NCBI GenBank assembly: GCA_964533495.1
Contig: CAZHJU010000001.1
Coordinates: 124,001-188,000, forward strand
Source: Ga0077527 sp964533495
GTDB lineage: Bacteria; Pseudomonadota; Gammaproteobacteria; Burkholderiales; SG8-41
Direction: 5' to 3'
DNA: 64,000 bases
The position numbers and the translations under genes were made by a program. The number at the start of each line of letters is the position of its first letter. Positions within the stretch are counted from its first letter, which is position 1. A model generated the notes under the pieces. That model was not told where the DNA came from and did not search any database. It was given only the letters and a program-made list of their open reading frames with translations. Shown here piece after piece: positions 35,468 to 43,968 of the stretch.

Positions 35468-35473
35468 TATAAT
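35468..35473 (+). promoter_or_regulatory. candidate -10 element of the ferredoxin-like gene
   Basis: TATAAT in CCGGTTATAATTCACG, 33 bp upstream of the ATG at 35507. No -35 hexamer is clear. Confidence 0.45.
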
Positions 35474-35506
35474 TCACGCTCTCCCGTCGCAGGGCGTCTC
35501 CCCGCC

Positions 35507-35815
35507 ATGAGCCATTACAAGCACCATGTCTTCTTCTGCTGCAACCAGCGCGACAACGGCGCGCGCTGCTGCGCCGACCACGGCGCGCAGGATCTGCGCG
35601 ACTACGCCAAGAAGAAGGTCAAGGAACTGAAGCTCTCCGGCCCGGGCAAGACGCGCATCAACCAGGCCGGCTGCCTCGACCGCTGCGACGAAGGCCCGGT
35701 GCTGGTGGTCTACCCCGAAGCGGTCTGGTACACCTACGTCGACCGCGAGGACATCGACGAAATCGTCAGCGAACACCTGCAAAACGGCCGCATCGTCGAA
35801 CGGCTGAAAATCTGA
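35507..35815 (+). CDS. thioredoxin-like (2Fe-2S) ferredoxin
   Basis: The 102-residue product has the Cys pattern of the thioredoxin-like 2Fe-2S family: HVFFCCNQR at the start, ARCCADHGAQ, then INQAGCLDRCDEGPVLVVYP. The start ATG at 35507 follows a TATAAT. The physiological partner is unknown. Downstream lies an alpha/beta hydrolase gene. Confidence 0.9.
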   Translation: MSHYKHHVFFCCNQRDNGARCCADHGAQDLRDYAKKKVKELKLSGPGKTRINQAGCLDRCDEGPVLVVYPEAVWYTYVDREDIDEIVSEHLQNGRIVERLKI

Positions 35816-35847
35816 TCCTCCGCGCCCCGCGCGCGTCCGCCACACCG

Positions 35848-36476
35848 ATGTCCGACACCGAACTGCGCTCCATGCATCCCTCCACGCTCGAACGGCTCAT
35901 CGTCGAAGGTCCCGCCGGCGCGCTGGAAACCGACCTCAACGATCCCGGCGAGCCGCGGCGCGGCATCGCGCTGATCGCGCACCCCAATCCGGTGCAGGGC
36001 GGCACCAAGGACAACAAGGTCGTCACCACGCTGGCGAAAACCCTGTTCGGGCTCGGCTACGTCGCGGTGCGCCCGAATTTCCGCGGCGTCGGCAAAAGCG
36101 CCGGCGGCTTCGACCACGGCGACGGCGAGACCGAGGACATCCTCGCGGTCGCGCGCTACGCGCAAAACCGCTTCGGCGCGCTGCCGCTGCTGCTGGCCGG
36201 CTTTTCCTTCGGCGCCTTCGTGCAGACCCGCGTCGCGCAGGCGCTGCCGCCCGGGCGCCTGGTGCTGGTCGGCCCGGCGGTGAACCGCTTCCCGGCGGCG
36301 GCCGTGCCGGCGGACACGCTGGTGATCCACGGCGAGCACGACGACGTGGTGCCGCTCGCGGCCGTGCTCGACTGGGCGCGGCCGCAGCAACTGCCGCTGG
36401 TCGTCGTGCCCGGCGGAGAGCATTTCTTCCACGGCAAGCTGCACCTGCTGTCGCAGATCGTGCAGCGCCACTGCGC

Positions 36477-36480
<4 letters not shown>
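35848..36480 (+). CDS. alpha/beta hydrolase
   Basis: The 210-residue product begins MSDTELRSMHPSTLERLIVE. The oxyanion strand HPNPVQGGTKDNKVV is near residues 46-60, the nucleophile elbow is LAGFSFGAFV (Ser near 118), the late Asp is in IHGEHDDVVPL, and the catalytic His is in VPGGEHFFHGKL. This is a short cytosolic member typical of betaproteobacteria. Its stop overlaps the ABC ATPase start as ATGA. The substrate is not known. Confidence 0.9.
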
Positions 36481-37397
<917 letters not shown>

Positions 37398-37398
37398 C

Positions 37399-38187
37399 AT
37401 GACGAAAAAGAACCACTGGGCCCCGCCGCGCCTCAGCCTGCGTTTCGCCCACGTCTGGCGCCGCAACCTGCTGGTGTGGCGCAAGCTGGCCATCCCGTCG
37501 ATGCTCGGCAACCTCGCCGACCCGCTGCTCTACATGTTCGGGCTCGGCTACGGGCTCGGCCGCATGCTGGAGGACGTCGGCGGCATGTCCTACATCGGCT
37601 TCCTCGCCGCCGGCGTCGTCTGCTCGAGCACGATGATGAGCGCGTCGTTCGAGGCGATGTACTCCGCGTTCTCGCGCATGCACGTGCAGAAGACCTGGGA
37701 CGCCATCCTCAACGCGCCGCTGACGCTCGACGACGTCGTGCTCGGCGAGCTGGCGTGGGCGGCCAGCAAGAGTTTCCTGTCCGGCAGCGCGGTGCTGATC
37801 GTCGCCGCCGTGCTGGGCCTGGTGCCCTCCCCCCTGGCTCTTGCCGTGATCCCGCTGATCTTCCTGACCGGGCTCGCCTTCGCCGCGCTGGGCCTGATCA
37901 TGACGGCGCTGTCGCCGAGCTACGACTTCTTCATGTACTACTTCACGCTGTGCGTGACGCCGATGATGCTGCTGTGCGGCGTGTTCTTCCCGCTCGACCA
38001 GTTGCCGGTCCCCGCGCAGGCCGTCGCCCACATGCTGCCGCTGACGCACGCGGTCGCCCTCGCCCGCCCGCTGGTCAACGGCGAGGTGCCCGCGGCCTGG
38101 GCGCTGCACGTCGCGGCGCTCGCCGCCTACGCCGTCGCCGGCTTTCACGTCGCGCTGGCGATGACCCGCCGCCGGCTGCTGACGTAA
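37399..38187 (+). CDS. ABC transporter permease (NodJ/ABC-2 type)
   Basis: The 262-residue product has six hydrophobic segments and an ABC-2 pattern with VWRRNLLVWRKLAIPSMLGN, SYIGFLAAGVVCSSTMMSASFE, and the C-terminal LCGVFFPLDQLPVPAQAVAHM followed by LPLTHAV. It follows the ATPase by 1 base. Confidence 0.92.
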   Translation: MTKKNHWAPPRLSLRFAHVWRRNLLVWRKLAIPSMLGNLADPLLYMFGLGYGLGRMLEDVGGMSYIGFLAAGVVCSSTMMSASFEAMYSAFSRMHVQKTWDAILNAPLTLDDVVLGELAWAASKSFLSGSAVLIVAAVLGLVPSPLALAVIPLIFLTGLAFAALGLIMTALSPSYDFFMYYFTLCVTPMMLLCGVFFPLDQLPVPAQAVAHMLPLTHAVALARPLVNGEVPAAWALHVAALAAYAVAGFHVALAMTRRRLLT

Positions 38188-38188
38188 G

Positions 38189-38620
38189 ATGGGCGCCATG
38201 CTCTGGATCAAGTCCTTCCACCTGCTGTTCGTGATCGCCTGGTTCGCCGGGCTGTTCTACCTGCCGCGCATCTTCGTCAACCTGGCGCAGGAGGAGAACG
38301 AAACCGCCCGCGCCCGCCTGCTGCTGATGGCGCGCAAGCTCTACCGTTTCATGACCCTGCTCGCCGTGCCGGCGCTGGGATTCGGGCTCTGGCTGTGGGG
38401 CCTGTACGCGAAACACGGCATGATCGCCGGCGGCTGGATGCACGCCAAGCTCGCGCTGGTGGTCCTGCTGGTCGGCTACCACCATGCCTGCGGCCGCCTG
38501 CTGCGCCAATTCGAACAGGGCCGCAACGCCCGCTCGCACGTCTGGTACCGCTGGTTCAACGAGGTGCCGGTGCTGATCCTGCTCGCCACGGTCATCCTCG
38601 TCGTCGTCAAGCCGTTCTGA
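38189..38620 (+). CDS. hemJ: HemJ/CopD-family membrane protein (protoporphyrinogen oxidase HemJ-like)
   Basis: The 143-residue product has four hydrophobic segments. Family marks: a conserved His in IKSFHLLFVIAWFAGLFYLPR near residue 11, TLLAVPALGFGLWLWG, and a Lys plus His in HAKLALVVLLVGYHHACGR. This is the size and pattern of HemJ, which oxidises protoporphyrinogen IX to protoporphyrin IX in bacteria lacking HemG/HemY. A plain CopD-like role cannot be excluded. It lies 1 base after the ABC permease; a start at 38198 (MLWIK) is equally likely. Confidence 0.83.
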   Translation: MGAMLWIKSFHLLFVIAWFAGLFYLPRIFVNLAQEENETARARLLLMARKLYRFMTLLAVPALGFGLWLWGLYAKHGMIAGGWMHAKLALVVLLVGYHHACGRLLRQFEQGRNARSHVWYRWFNEVPVLILLATVILVVVKPF

Positions 38621-38625
38621 CCGGC

Positions 38626-39018
38626 ATGACCCCCGCCCTTCCCGTTTTCGCGCTGCTGGCGGCGCTGGCCGCGCCTGCCGCCGCAGCCGATGCCCGCATC
38701 ATCGTCCAGGAGTCGCCGCTGGCCGGCTTCCAGTACTACGAAGGCAAGGCGCTGTGGGACATGATGCGCACCGGCGACGCGCTGCAACTGGCGCGCGAGC
38801 CGCGCAACCCGCACGATGCCAACGCGGTGCGCATCGAATGGCGCGGCGAAATGCTCGGCTACATCCCGCGCCGGGAGAACGCCGACGTCGCGCGCCAGAT
38901 GGATCTCGGCGCGCCGGTGAAGGCGCGCATCGTGCGCCTCGTCGAAGCGCGCAATCCCTGGCAGCGCGTGCGTTTCGAGGTCTACGTCGACCTGCGGCCG
39001 GGGCCGCGCCGGGATTAA
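38626..39018 (+). CDS. secreted HIRAN-domain protein
   Basis: The 130-residue product has a signal peptide (MTPALPVFALLAALAAPAAA) with probable cleavage after about residue 20. The HIRAN domain follows: VQESPLAGFQYYEGKALWDM, LAREPRNPHDANAVRIEWRG and EMLGYIPRRENADVARQMD. HIRAN is best known as a DNA 3'-end binding domain in HLTF/Rad5; in short exported proteins its role is unknown. It begins 5 bases after hemJ and ends 4 bases before the THUMP methyltransferase, so it is probably in that operon. Confidence 0.85.
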   Translation: MTPALPVFALLAALAAPAAAADARIIVQESPLAGFQYYEGKALWDMMRTGDALQLAREPRNPHDANAVRIEWRGEMLGYIPRRENADVARQMDLGAPVKARIVRLVEARNPWQRVRFEVYVDLRPGPRRD

Positions 39019-39022
39019 AAAC

Positions 39023-40177
39023 ATGGAGCATTTCTTCGCGACCTGCCCGCGCGGGCTGGAAGGCGTGCTCGGCGAAGAACTCGCCGCGCTCGGCGCGCAG
39101 CAGGCGGCGGCGGTCGACGGCGGCGTCGCCTTCCGCGGGCCGTTTGCGCTGTGCTACCGCGTCAACCTCGAAAGCCGCATCGCCAGCCGCGTGCTGTGGC
39201 GCGTCGGCCAATGCCGCTACCGCGACGAGAAAGACATCTACGCTGCCGCGCGCAAGCTGCGCTGGGCGCAGTGGTTCGGCCCGAAACAGACCCTCCGCGT
39301 CGACACCGCGGCGATCAAGAGCCCGCTGAAAAGCATCGACTTCGCCACGCTGCGCGTGAAGGACGCGGTCTGCGACGTGCTGCGCGAAACCGAGGGCAAC
39401 CGCCCCGACATCGACACCCGCAACCCGGACGTGCGCATCCAGCTCTTCCTCAGCCGCGACGAGGCGGTGTTCTACCTCGACACTTCGGGCGAGGCGCTGT
39501 TCAAGCGCGGCTGGCGCGCGGCGACCGGCGACGCGCCGCTGCGCGAGAACCTCGCCGCCGGCATCCTGAAACTCGCCGGCTGGACGCCGGAACAACCGCT
39601 GCTCGATCCGATGTGTGGCAGCGGCACCTTCCTGATCGAGGCCGCGCTGATGGCCATGGGCCGCGCGCCGGGACTGCACCGGTCCTTCGGTTTCGAGAAA
39701 CTGCGCAACTTCGATGCGGCGGCCTGGACGGCGCTCAAAGCCGCCGCCGAGAAGAATACAAAAATATCAATAAAATCAAGTATTTATGGATATGACCGTA
39801 GCGGCGACGCGATTGCGCTGGCCCGCCGGAACGTCGCCGCGCTGGGACTGGAAGCGCAGATCGAGCTGAAGCAGTGCAGCTTCGAGGATTCGAAACCGCC
39901 GCGGCCCTCGGGCATCCTGATCACCAACCCGCCCTACGGCGTGCGCCTGGAAGAACTCGACGACCTCGCCGCGTGGTATCCCAGACTCGGCGACATCCTG
40001 AAGCAACGCTATGCCGGGTGGACCGCCTACATTTTCACCGCCGATTTGCGCATCGCGAAGCTGATGCGGCTGCAGCCGTCACGCAGGACACCGCTGTTCA
40101 ACGGGGCGCTGGAGTGCCGGTTGTTCAAGTACGAGATCGTGGCGGGGAGCATGAGGAAAACCAAAGAGGAGACCTGA
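39023..40177 (+). CDS. THUMP-domain class I RNA methyltransferase (RlmL N-terminal-like)
   Basis: The 384-residue product has an N-terminal THUMP domain (about 1-160; MEHFFATCPRGLEGVLGEEL, RLDTAAIKSPL-like strand) and a methyltransferase domain (about 165-375). Seen are PLLDPMCGSGTFLIEAALMA, GYDRSGDAIALARRNVAALGL and the catalytic motif ILITNPPYGVRLEE. It is the size of the RlmL half (23S rRNA m2G) without the RlmK half. An A-rich repeat is read in frame at residues about 247-255 (KISIKSSIY) between two motifs. It is convergent with the toxin gene. Confidence 0.92.
   Translation: MEHFFATCPRGLEGVLGEELAALGAQQAAAVDGGVAFRGPFALCYRVNLESRIASRVLWRVGQCRYRDEKDIYAAARKLRWAQWFGPKQTLRVDTAAIKSPLKSIDFATLRVKDAVCDVLRETEGNRPDIDTRNPDVRIQLFLSRDEAVFYLDTSGEALFKRGWRAATGDAPLRENLAAGILKLAGWTPEQPLLDPMCGSGTFLIEAALMAMGRAPGLHRSFGFEKLRNFDAAAWTALKAAAEKNTKISIKSSIYGYDRSGDAIALARRNVAALGLEAQIELKQCSFEDSKPPRPSGILITNPPYGVRLEELDDLAAWYPRLGDILKQRYAGWTAYIFTADLRIAKLMRLQPSRRTPLFNGALECRLFKYEIVAGSMRKTKEET
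39762..39786 (+). repeat. A-rich IHF-like dispersed element, copy 5, inside a coding sequence
   Basis: AAATATCAATAAAATCAA, free bases GTAT, then TTA; an exact IHF consensus match. It lies in the coding sequence of the THUMP methyltransferase and is read as KISIKSSIYG, just before the GYDRSGDAI motif. Base composition falls from about 68% G+C to under 25% for these bases and rises again after. Confidence 0.75.
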
Positions 40178-40222
40178 CGCTGCGCATGAACCGCCGCGAA
40201 GCAGCCAACATCGATGCAACGC

Positions 40223-40519
40223 TTAGCGGTCATGCCTCGCGCGCCAGTAGCCAGGCAGGCGGCTCTGATGCGCCACCACTTCGATCCGGAGAGTCTCCGC
40301 GGCTGCACTGTAGATGAGCGTAAAAGGAAATCGCGGAAGCACAAAGCGCCGGAGATCAGTATCAACGGCTTGCCCCATTTCAGGGTGCTCAAGCAGCAGA
40401 TTCGTCGCGCGCCAAACCTCGGCTTCGAAAGATTCGCCCAAGCCCGGAACTTCCTGCTCGTAGTGCAGCGCTGCCTCAATCAGTTCCAGCTCCGCTTCCG
40501 GGTGGAACTCCAGCCTCAT
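40223..40519 (-). CDS. RelE/ParE-family toxin
   Basis: The 98-residue product begins MRLEFHPEAELELIEAALHY and has the ParE/RelE pattern, with DTDLRRFVLPRFPFTLIYS in the second half and VVAHQSRLPGYWRAR at the end. It overlaps the antitoxin gene by four bases. RelE relatives cleave mRNA on the ribosome and ParE relatives poison gyrase; the sequence does not decide. Base composition is lower in G+C than the neighbours. Confidence 0.88.
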   Translation of the reverse strand: MRLEFHPEAELELIEAALHYEQEVPGLGESFEAEVWRATNLLLEHPEMGQAVDTDLRRFVLPRFPFTLIYSAAAETLRIEVVAHQSRLPGYWRARHDR

Positions 40520-40752
40520 CGTTTCAGGCGGTTGCGCAGATTTGCGTAAACCTGTTCACCTGGAACCGGCTGCACCTTGCCTTCAACGATCTCCCGATGT
40601 CGCCGTTGCGCCTCCTTGATCCAGGCCGTCTCGACATCAGTGTCGGCCGGGCCATCAAGCTCGGCAATAAGGACACGGACAAGGTCCGCTTTTTCGTCCG
40701 GGCTCAAAGCCCGGATTTTCGCTTCAATCTCGGCAGTGGCAATCGACATCAT
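40516..40752 (-). CDS. addiction-module antitoxin (TIGR02574-type)
   Basis: The 78-residue product begins MMSIATAEIEAKIRALSPDE, with a helical N-terminal part and AWIKEAQRRHREIVEGKVQP, the pattern of the small antitoxins paired with RelE/ParE toxins. The ATGA overlap of 40516-40519 couples it to the toxin. Confidence 0.88.
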   Translation of the reverse strand: MMSIATAEIEAKIRALSPDEKADLVRVLIAELDGPADTDVETAWIKEAQRRHREIVEGKVQPVPGEQVYANLRNRLKR

Positions 40753-40919
40753 GACCTCCGTTCAGATTCCTCCGCAACCGGAATATTGTAACGCCCGAGC
40801 CTTTTGAATACTAACCGGGCAGCATGAGCCGCCCCGGTTGATCAATGTATTGGTACGTTGCCAAATCCCCCCACAGGCCCACTCCGGATAAACCGGTCAA
40901 ACGAAGCCGTTTCCCCGAT
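40753..40919. other. gap upstream of the toxin-antitoxin pair
   Basis: Holds the probable promoter of the antitoxin-toxin operon and a short stretch without credible coding. No clear -35/-10 pair is visible. Confidence 0.4.
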
Positions 40920-41309
40920 TCAGTTCGCTTCCGGATTCAGCAAGGGCCATACCCTCAGCGTAAGGCTGCCTTCCTTCGCGGGTGACCAGGTCACCGCATG
41001 ATGGCAGGGCCCCGCGCGGGTCTGCCGGTCCCGGGGACAGACGCAGCCCCTGTCCTCAGGGCGGCTCCCGGCCGATCCGCTGGGCCCGCACTCCAAGCCC
41101 AGCGCAAGCAACTGGGCGCCGGATTCGTCGAACGGCAGAAACTTCGTCACGAACTCCACATCACCGGCAGACACATCGGCCGGCGTGGTCCAGCCTGCCC
41201 GGGGATCGTTCGCGATGATACTAGCCCAGGAAAACTTCGGAGCACCTCTGAACCTTTCCTTCCATTCACCACAATGCTTTTGAAAGATTCTTTCGGACTC
41301 CAAAGTCAA
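40920..41309 (-). pseudogene. uncertain 129-codon frame, probably a gene remnant
   Basis: The frame starts at a TTG and has no ATG before an upstream stop. Its first half (TLESERIFQKHCGEWKERF, FVTKFLPFDESGAQLLALGL) looks protein-like. The second half (GPSGSAGSRPEDRGCVCPRD) is low-complexity, as after a frameshift. It shows no family I recognise. Confidence 0.4.
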
Positions 41310-41356
41310 TAATGTGAATCAAAAAATCAACCTAACCCCTTTGACCGTTACATATA

Positions 41357-41660
41357 TTAGTACGTTTTGCTTAAAACGTGGTATGGCCCGTACTTTCTTA
41401 TATCGCTTAGAAATTGCTTTCTGTTAGATGCACAAGCTTTGGAAAAAAACTGGCGACTCTGCGAAAGCTTAGAGTACAGAAAACGGTCTTCAGTTTTGCC
41501 AACCTGCATTGTTGCTATTCCGTCAGCAATTCCAAGACATGATATTTGAGACATTTCTTGTGGTGTCATGTCTTTCTGCATTTTTTCCTTGCCACCAATA
41601 ATAGGCATAGATCTACATGTTTCTAGCACTTCTTTTTGAGCTGCATCTATCCATGCTGTC
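41357..41660 (-). pseudogene. 5'-truncated AT-rich gene remnant
   Basis: From about 41660 downward on the minus strand the frame gives IDAAQKEVLETCRSMPIIGG, then TPQEMSQISCLGIADGIATM and ends GPYHVLSKTY. This AT-rich, natural-looking stretch has no start codon of its own in good context; it abuts a GC-rich block in another frame. Its CLGIADGI and spaced Cys faintly recall small Rap1a/Tai-type secreted immunity proteins, but that is a guess. It is a fragment left by recombination. Confidence 0.45.
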
Positions 41661-41940
41661 GGCGCAACCCTGCTGGCGGAAGGTGAAGCTGACGAGCAGC
41701 TTGTCCTGGTTGCCGTAGCTGATCGATATGTCATCGCCATGCGAAAATCGCCCTTCCCTGCCCCGGCCCCATGCGTCTTCCAGCAGTTTTCTGGTGATGC
41801 AGATTTTCTGCTCGTCGAACGACACCCCGAGTGACGATTTCAGCCCCTTCTCCCGATGCCAGCTCAGCACGGAGGGACGGTTGCTTTCCGCCTCCCACGC
41901 CATGTCAAAACGGACAGCGGTGAATTCCGGCGGGTACCCG
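41661..41940 (-). pseudogene. GC-rich insert fragment between two AT-rich pieces
   Basis: On the minus strand the frame gives YPPEFTAVRFDMAWEAESNR, LGVSFDEQKICITRKLLEDA and SISYGNQDKLLVSFTFRQQG. Its composition differs from both flanks. The frame is one base out of register with the upstream LprI-like gene, so it could be a frameshifted tail of that gene or a piece of another one. No family is recognised. Confidence 0.4.
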
Positions 41941-42669
41941 CTTCGCTTGTTCGGGAGAATTCGGGGGCTTGTAATCCAGTGTGGCCCCAACAAAGGCCAG
42001 AGCCATACTTTCGCAGTACAGGTCTGTAGAAGTTAGCTCACGACCTGATGTCTTCTGGCTTCCAAGTCGTTGCTGGGTAATGGGCGAAATCGGTTGATCG
42101 TTTTTTATCTGGTAGATAATTTCCCCGCGAGAATCACCAACTGTTATCTTTGAACCGCCAAAGATGATAATCGGCTCAGATGTGCCAGAGCTGAGTGTAA
42201 AGTCAAACTTTCCGGATAAAGAATACTTGCTGTCGATAATGACATTGCCATCAATATATAGGTCGGCCGTCCCAATGCCTTTTTCAGACTTATAGGGAGA
42301 GAATTCGGTGATCACCCATTCCTGATCTGTGGGTACTACATAGTCATTACCAGATTTAAGTGTGGTTCTTCTCGGGGAAGAAAGCTCTGCAAGACGCTTC
42401 GTGTATGCAACTCGAATACAAGTGATATCTTGACACCGGTTTCTTTCATTCACGAGCCATTCTCTTTGGCGCACTCGAATCTGTCCCACACTGTTCGATG
42501 CAGATAAAGCATCCTTATATGCAGCAGCAAGAGAATCATCAAGATCAGAAAGCTGCTTGTTGGAACAGATAACTTGCTCAACCAGTGTCGATGCTTGCGA
42601 ACAATCGAAACTCGTTGCAGCAGCATTGGGCGAAACGGCCATCATTACAAGCAAAATCCTGACTTTCAT
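41905..42669 (-). CDS. secreted LprI-domain (DUF1311) protein
   Basis: The product is about 254 residues from MKVRILLVMMAVSPNAAATS at 42669, a signal peptide. The LprI-like domain follows, with its conserved Cys spacing: FDCSQASTLVEQVICSNKQL, LDDSLAAAYKDAL, REWLVNERNRCQDITCIRV. The next about 150 residues are beta-rich and unrecognised. The frame ends in PEQAKRVPAGIHRCPF, where composition changes, suggesting the native C terminus is lost or frameshifted. LprI-type proteins are periplasmic and some inhibit lysozyme. The gene is clearly AT-rich compared with the genome, suggesting transfer. Confidence 0.7.
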   Translation of the reverse strand: MKVRILLVMMAVSPNAAATSFDCSQASTLVEQVICSNKQLSDLDDSLAAAYKDALSASNSVGQIRVRQREWLVNERNRCQDITCIRVAYTKRLAELSSPRRTTLKSGNDYVVPTDQEWVITEFSPYKSEKGIGTADLYIDGNVIIDSKYSLSGKFDFTLSSGTSEPIIIFGGSKITVGDSRGEIIYQIKNDQPISPITQQRLGSQKTSGRELTSTDLYCESMALAFVGATLDYKPPNSPEQAKRVPAGIHRCPF

Positions 42670-42755
42670 TGACTCCGCCCTCCTATAACTTGGCATAACA
42701 TTGATAGTCCATTAACGCGGGAAGCGGAAATTTCTATTTTTGTATCCCCTTAATG

Positions 42756-43040
42756 CTACGCAACCAATTTTATAACCTTCAATTGCTTGCGCCGTTGCTC
42801 AGCATGCCAGAGATCGTACTGGGTCTGCTGATTGATCCAGCTCTCGGCGGAGGTTTCAAAAGCGATCGACAGGCGTACAGCCATTTCGGGGCTGATGCCC
42901 GCACGTCCATTCAGGATCGCGGAAAGCGTCTTGCGGCTTACATCCAGCGCCCTCGCCGCCTCAGTCACCGTAACCTTCAGGGGTCCCAAGCAGAGAGTCT
43001 TGATGATTTCCCCGGGATGCGGGGGATTGTGTATACGCAT
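42756..43040 (-). CDS. higA: HigA-family antitoxin (XRE-type), orphan
   Basis: The 94-residue product starts MRIHNPPHPGEIIKTLCLGP, the typical HigA beginning. The helix-turn-helix VTEAARALDVSRKTLSAILN is near residues 23-42, followed by RAGISPEMAVRLSIAFETSA. In HigBA modules the toxin gene is directly upstream; here the upstream bases (43041-43167) show no HigB-like frame, only an A-rich repeat and stop codons. The antitoxin is therefore an orphan, or the toxin has been lost. Confidence 0.88.
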   Translation of the reverse strand: MRIHNPPHPGEIIKTLCLGPLKVTVTEAARALDVSRKTLSAILNGRAGISPEMAVRLSIAFETSAESWINQQTQYDLWHAEQRRKQLKVIKLVA

Positions 43041-43124
43041 GATGCGGCTCTCAGAGATGGTCACCGAAAAACAGGGCTGCGAATCGCAAACTCTCCTATC
43101 TTCGCGTTTACCCTGATAAAATAA

Positions 43125-43149
43125 AAATTTTAATAAAATCAAATAGTTA
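43125..43149 (+). repeat. A-rich IHF-like dispersed element, copy 6
   Basis: AAATTTTAATAAAATCAA, free bases ATAG, then TTA; the core is an exact IHF consensus match. It lies between the higA start and the stop of the TSUP gene, in a region with no other feature. Confidence 0.7.
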
Positions 43150-43167
43150 AAATTATTCCACGGAGCA

Positions 43168-43917
43168 TTAGCGCAACACCCGCAGAATCAGCGAGGTCCC
43201 GATCAGCAGCAGCAGCACTCCGATCACCTTCAGCAACGTCTCGCGCGATGCCTTCAACTGGATGCGGTGGCCGGCCCAGATGCCGCCCAGTGCGAAGGGC
43301 AGCAGCAGCAGCGCCCCGAGGATGCGGTCCCACAGCATCAGGCCGCCGATCAGGAAGACCAGCGCGCGGATGGACGTGGACAGCAGCACCATGTTCGACA
43401 GCGTCGCGCGCAGCACCGCCTTGTCGGGCAGGCGGCGCGACAGATAGATCGCGTAGGGCGGCGCGCCGACACCGAACAGCGTGCCGGCGGCGCCGCCGCA
43501 GAAGCCGGAGATCACCGCCCAAGGGTGGCGCGCGATGCCCGTCTGCGGTGCGCCGGCGAACAGCGAGTAGAGGCCGTAGCAGAACAGGAAAATGCCGAAG
43601 GCGGCGATGGTCGCCTGCTGCGGAACCGTCACCAGCGCGGTGACGCCGGCAACCGCGCCGGCGAGCGAGAACGGCGCCATCCATTTCAGTTCGCCGCGGT
43701 CGGCGTCCTTCGAGAAGCGCGAGCCCAGCGCGAACGATGCCGAGACATCGAGGATCACGCACAGCGGCAGCACGTAGTCGAGCGGAAAGAAGTACGACAG
43801 CGCCGGCACCGTGAACATCGCCGCACCGAAGGCGGTGATGCCGAAAATGACGTAAGCGCCGCCGACGATGGCTGCGCAGGCCGCCCAGGTCGCCAGACCG
43901 AAGGGCAGTGCATCCAT
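43168..43917 (-). CDS. TSUP-family (TauE/SafE) sulfite/organosulfur exporter-like protein
   Basis: The 249-residue product has about eight hydrophobic segments. It shows the duplicated TauE/SafE pattern: VIFGITAFGAAMFTVPALSY in the first half and SGFCGGAAGTLFGVGAPPYA in the second, each with the Gly-rich core. A TTG two codons upstream of the ATG is also possible. The substrate (sulfite, sulfoacetate, or other anion) is not known. The pilU terminator lies just upstream. Confidence 0.9.
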   Translation of the reverse strand: MDALPFGLATWAACAAIVGGAYVIFGITAFGAAMFTVPALSYFFPLDYVLPLCVILDVSASFALGSRFSKDADRGELKWMAPFSLAGAVAGVTALVTVPQQATIAAFGIFLFCYGLYSLFAGAPQTGIARHPWAVISGFCGGAAGTLFGVGAPPYAIYLSRRLPDKAVLRATLSNMVLLSTSIRALVFLIGGLMLWDRILGALLLLPFALGGIWAGHRIQLKASRETLLKVIGVLLLLIGTSLILRVLR

Positions 43918-43921
43918 CAAC

Positions 43922-43947
43922 AAAAACGCCGGCCTTGGGGCCGGCGT
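43922..43947 (-). terminator. intrinsic terminator of the pilT-pilU unit
   Basis: On the minus strand ACGCCGGCC, a 4-base loop and GGCCGGCGT (9-bp stem, 43926-43947) are followed by TTTTTG. It lies 22 bases after the pilU stop and 5 bases before the TSUP ATG, so the TSUP gene needs its own promoter inside this hairpin region or readthrough. Confidence 0.9.
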
Positions 43948-43968
43948 CCTTGCACGGGCGCGCGCGGA

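Noticed and set aside
43041..43122. Search for a HigB toxin remnant upstream of HigA
   Set aside because: None of the three minus-strand frames shows the HigB pattern; only short frames and stops.
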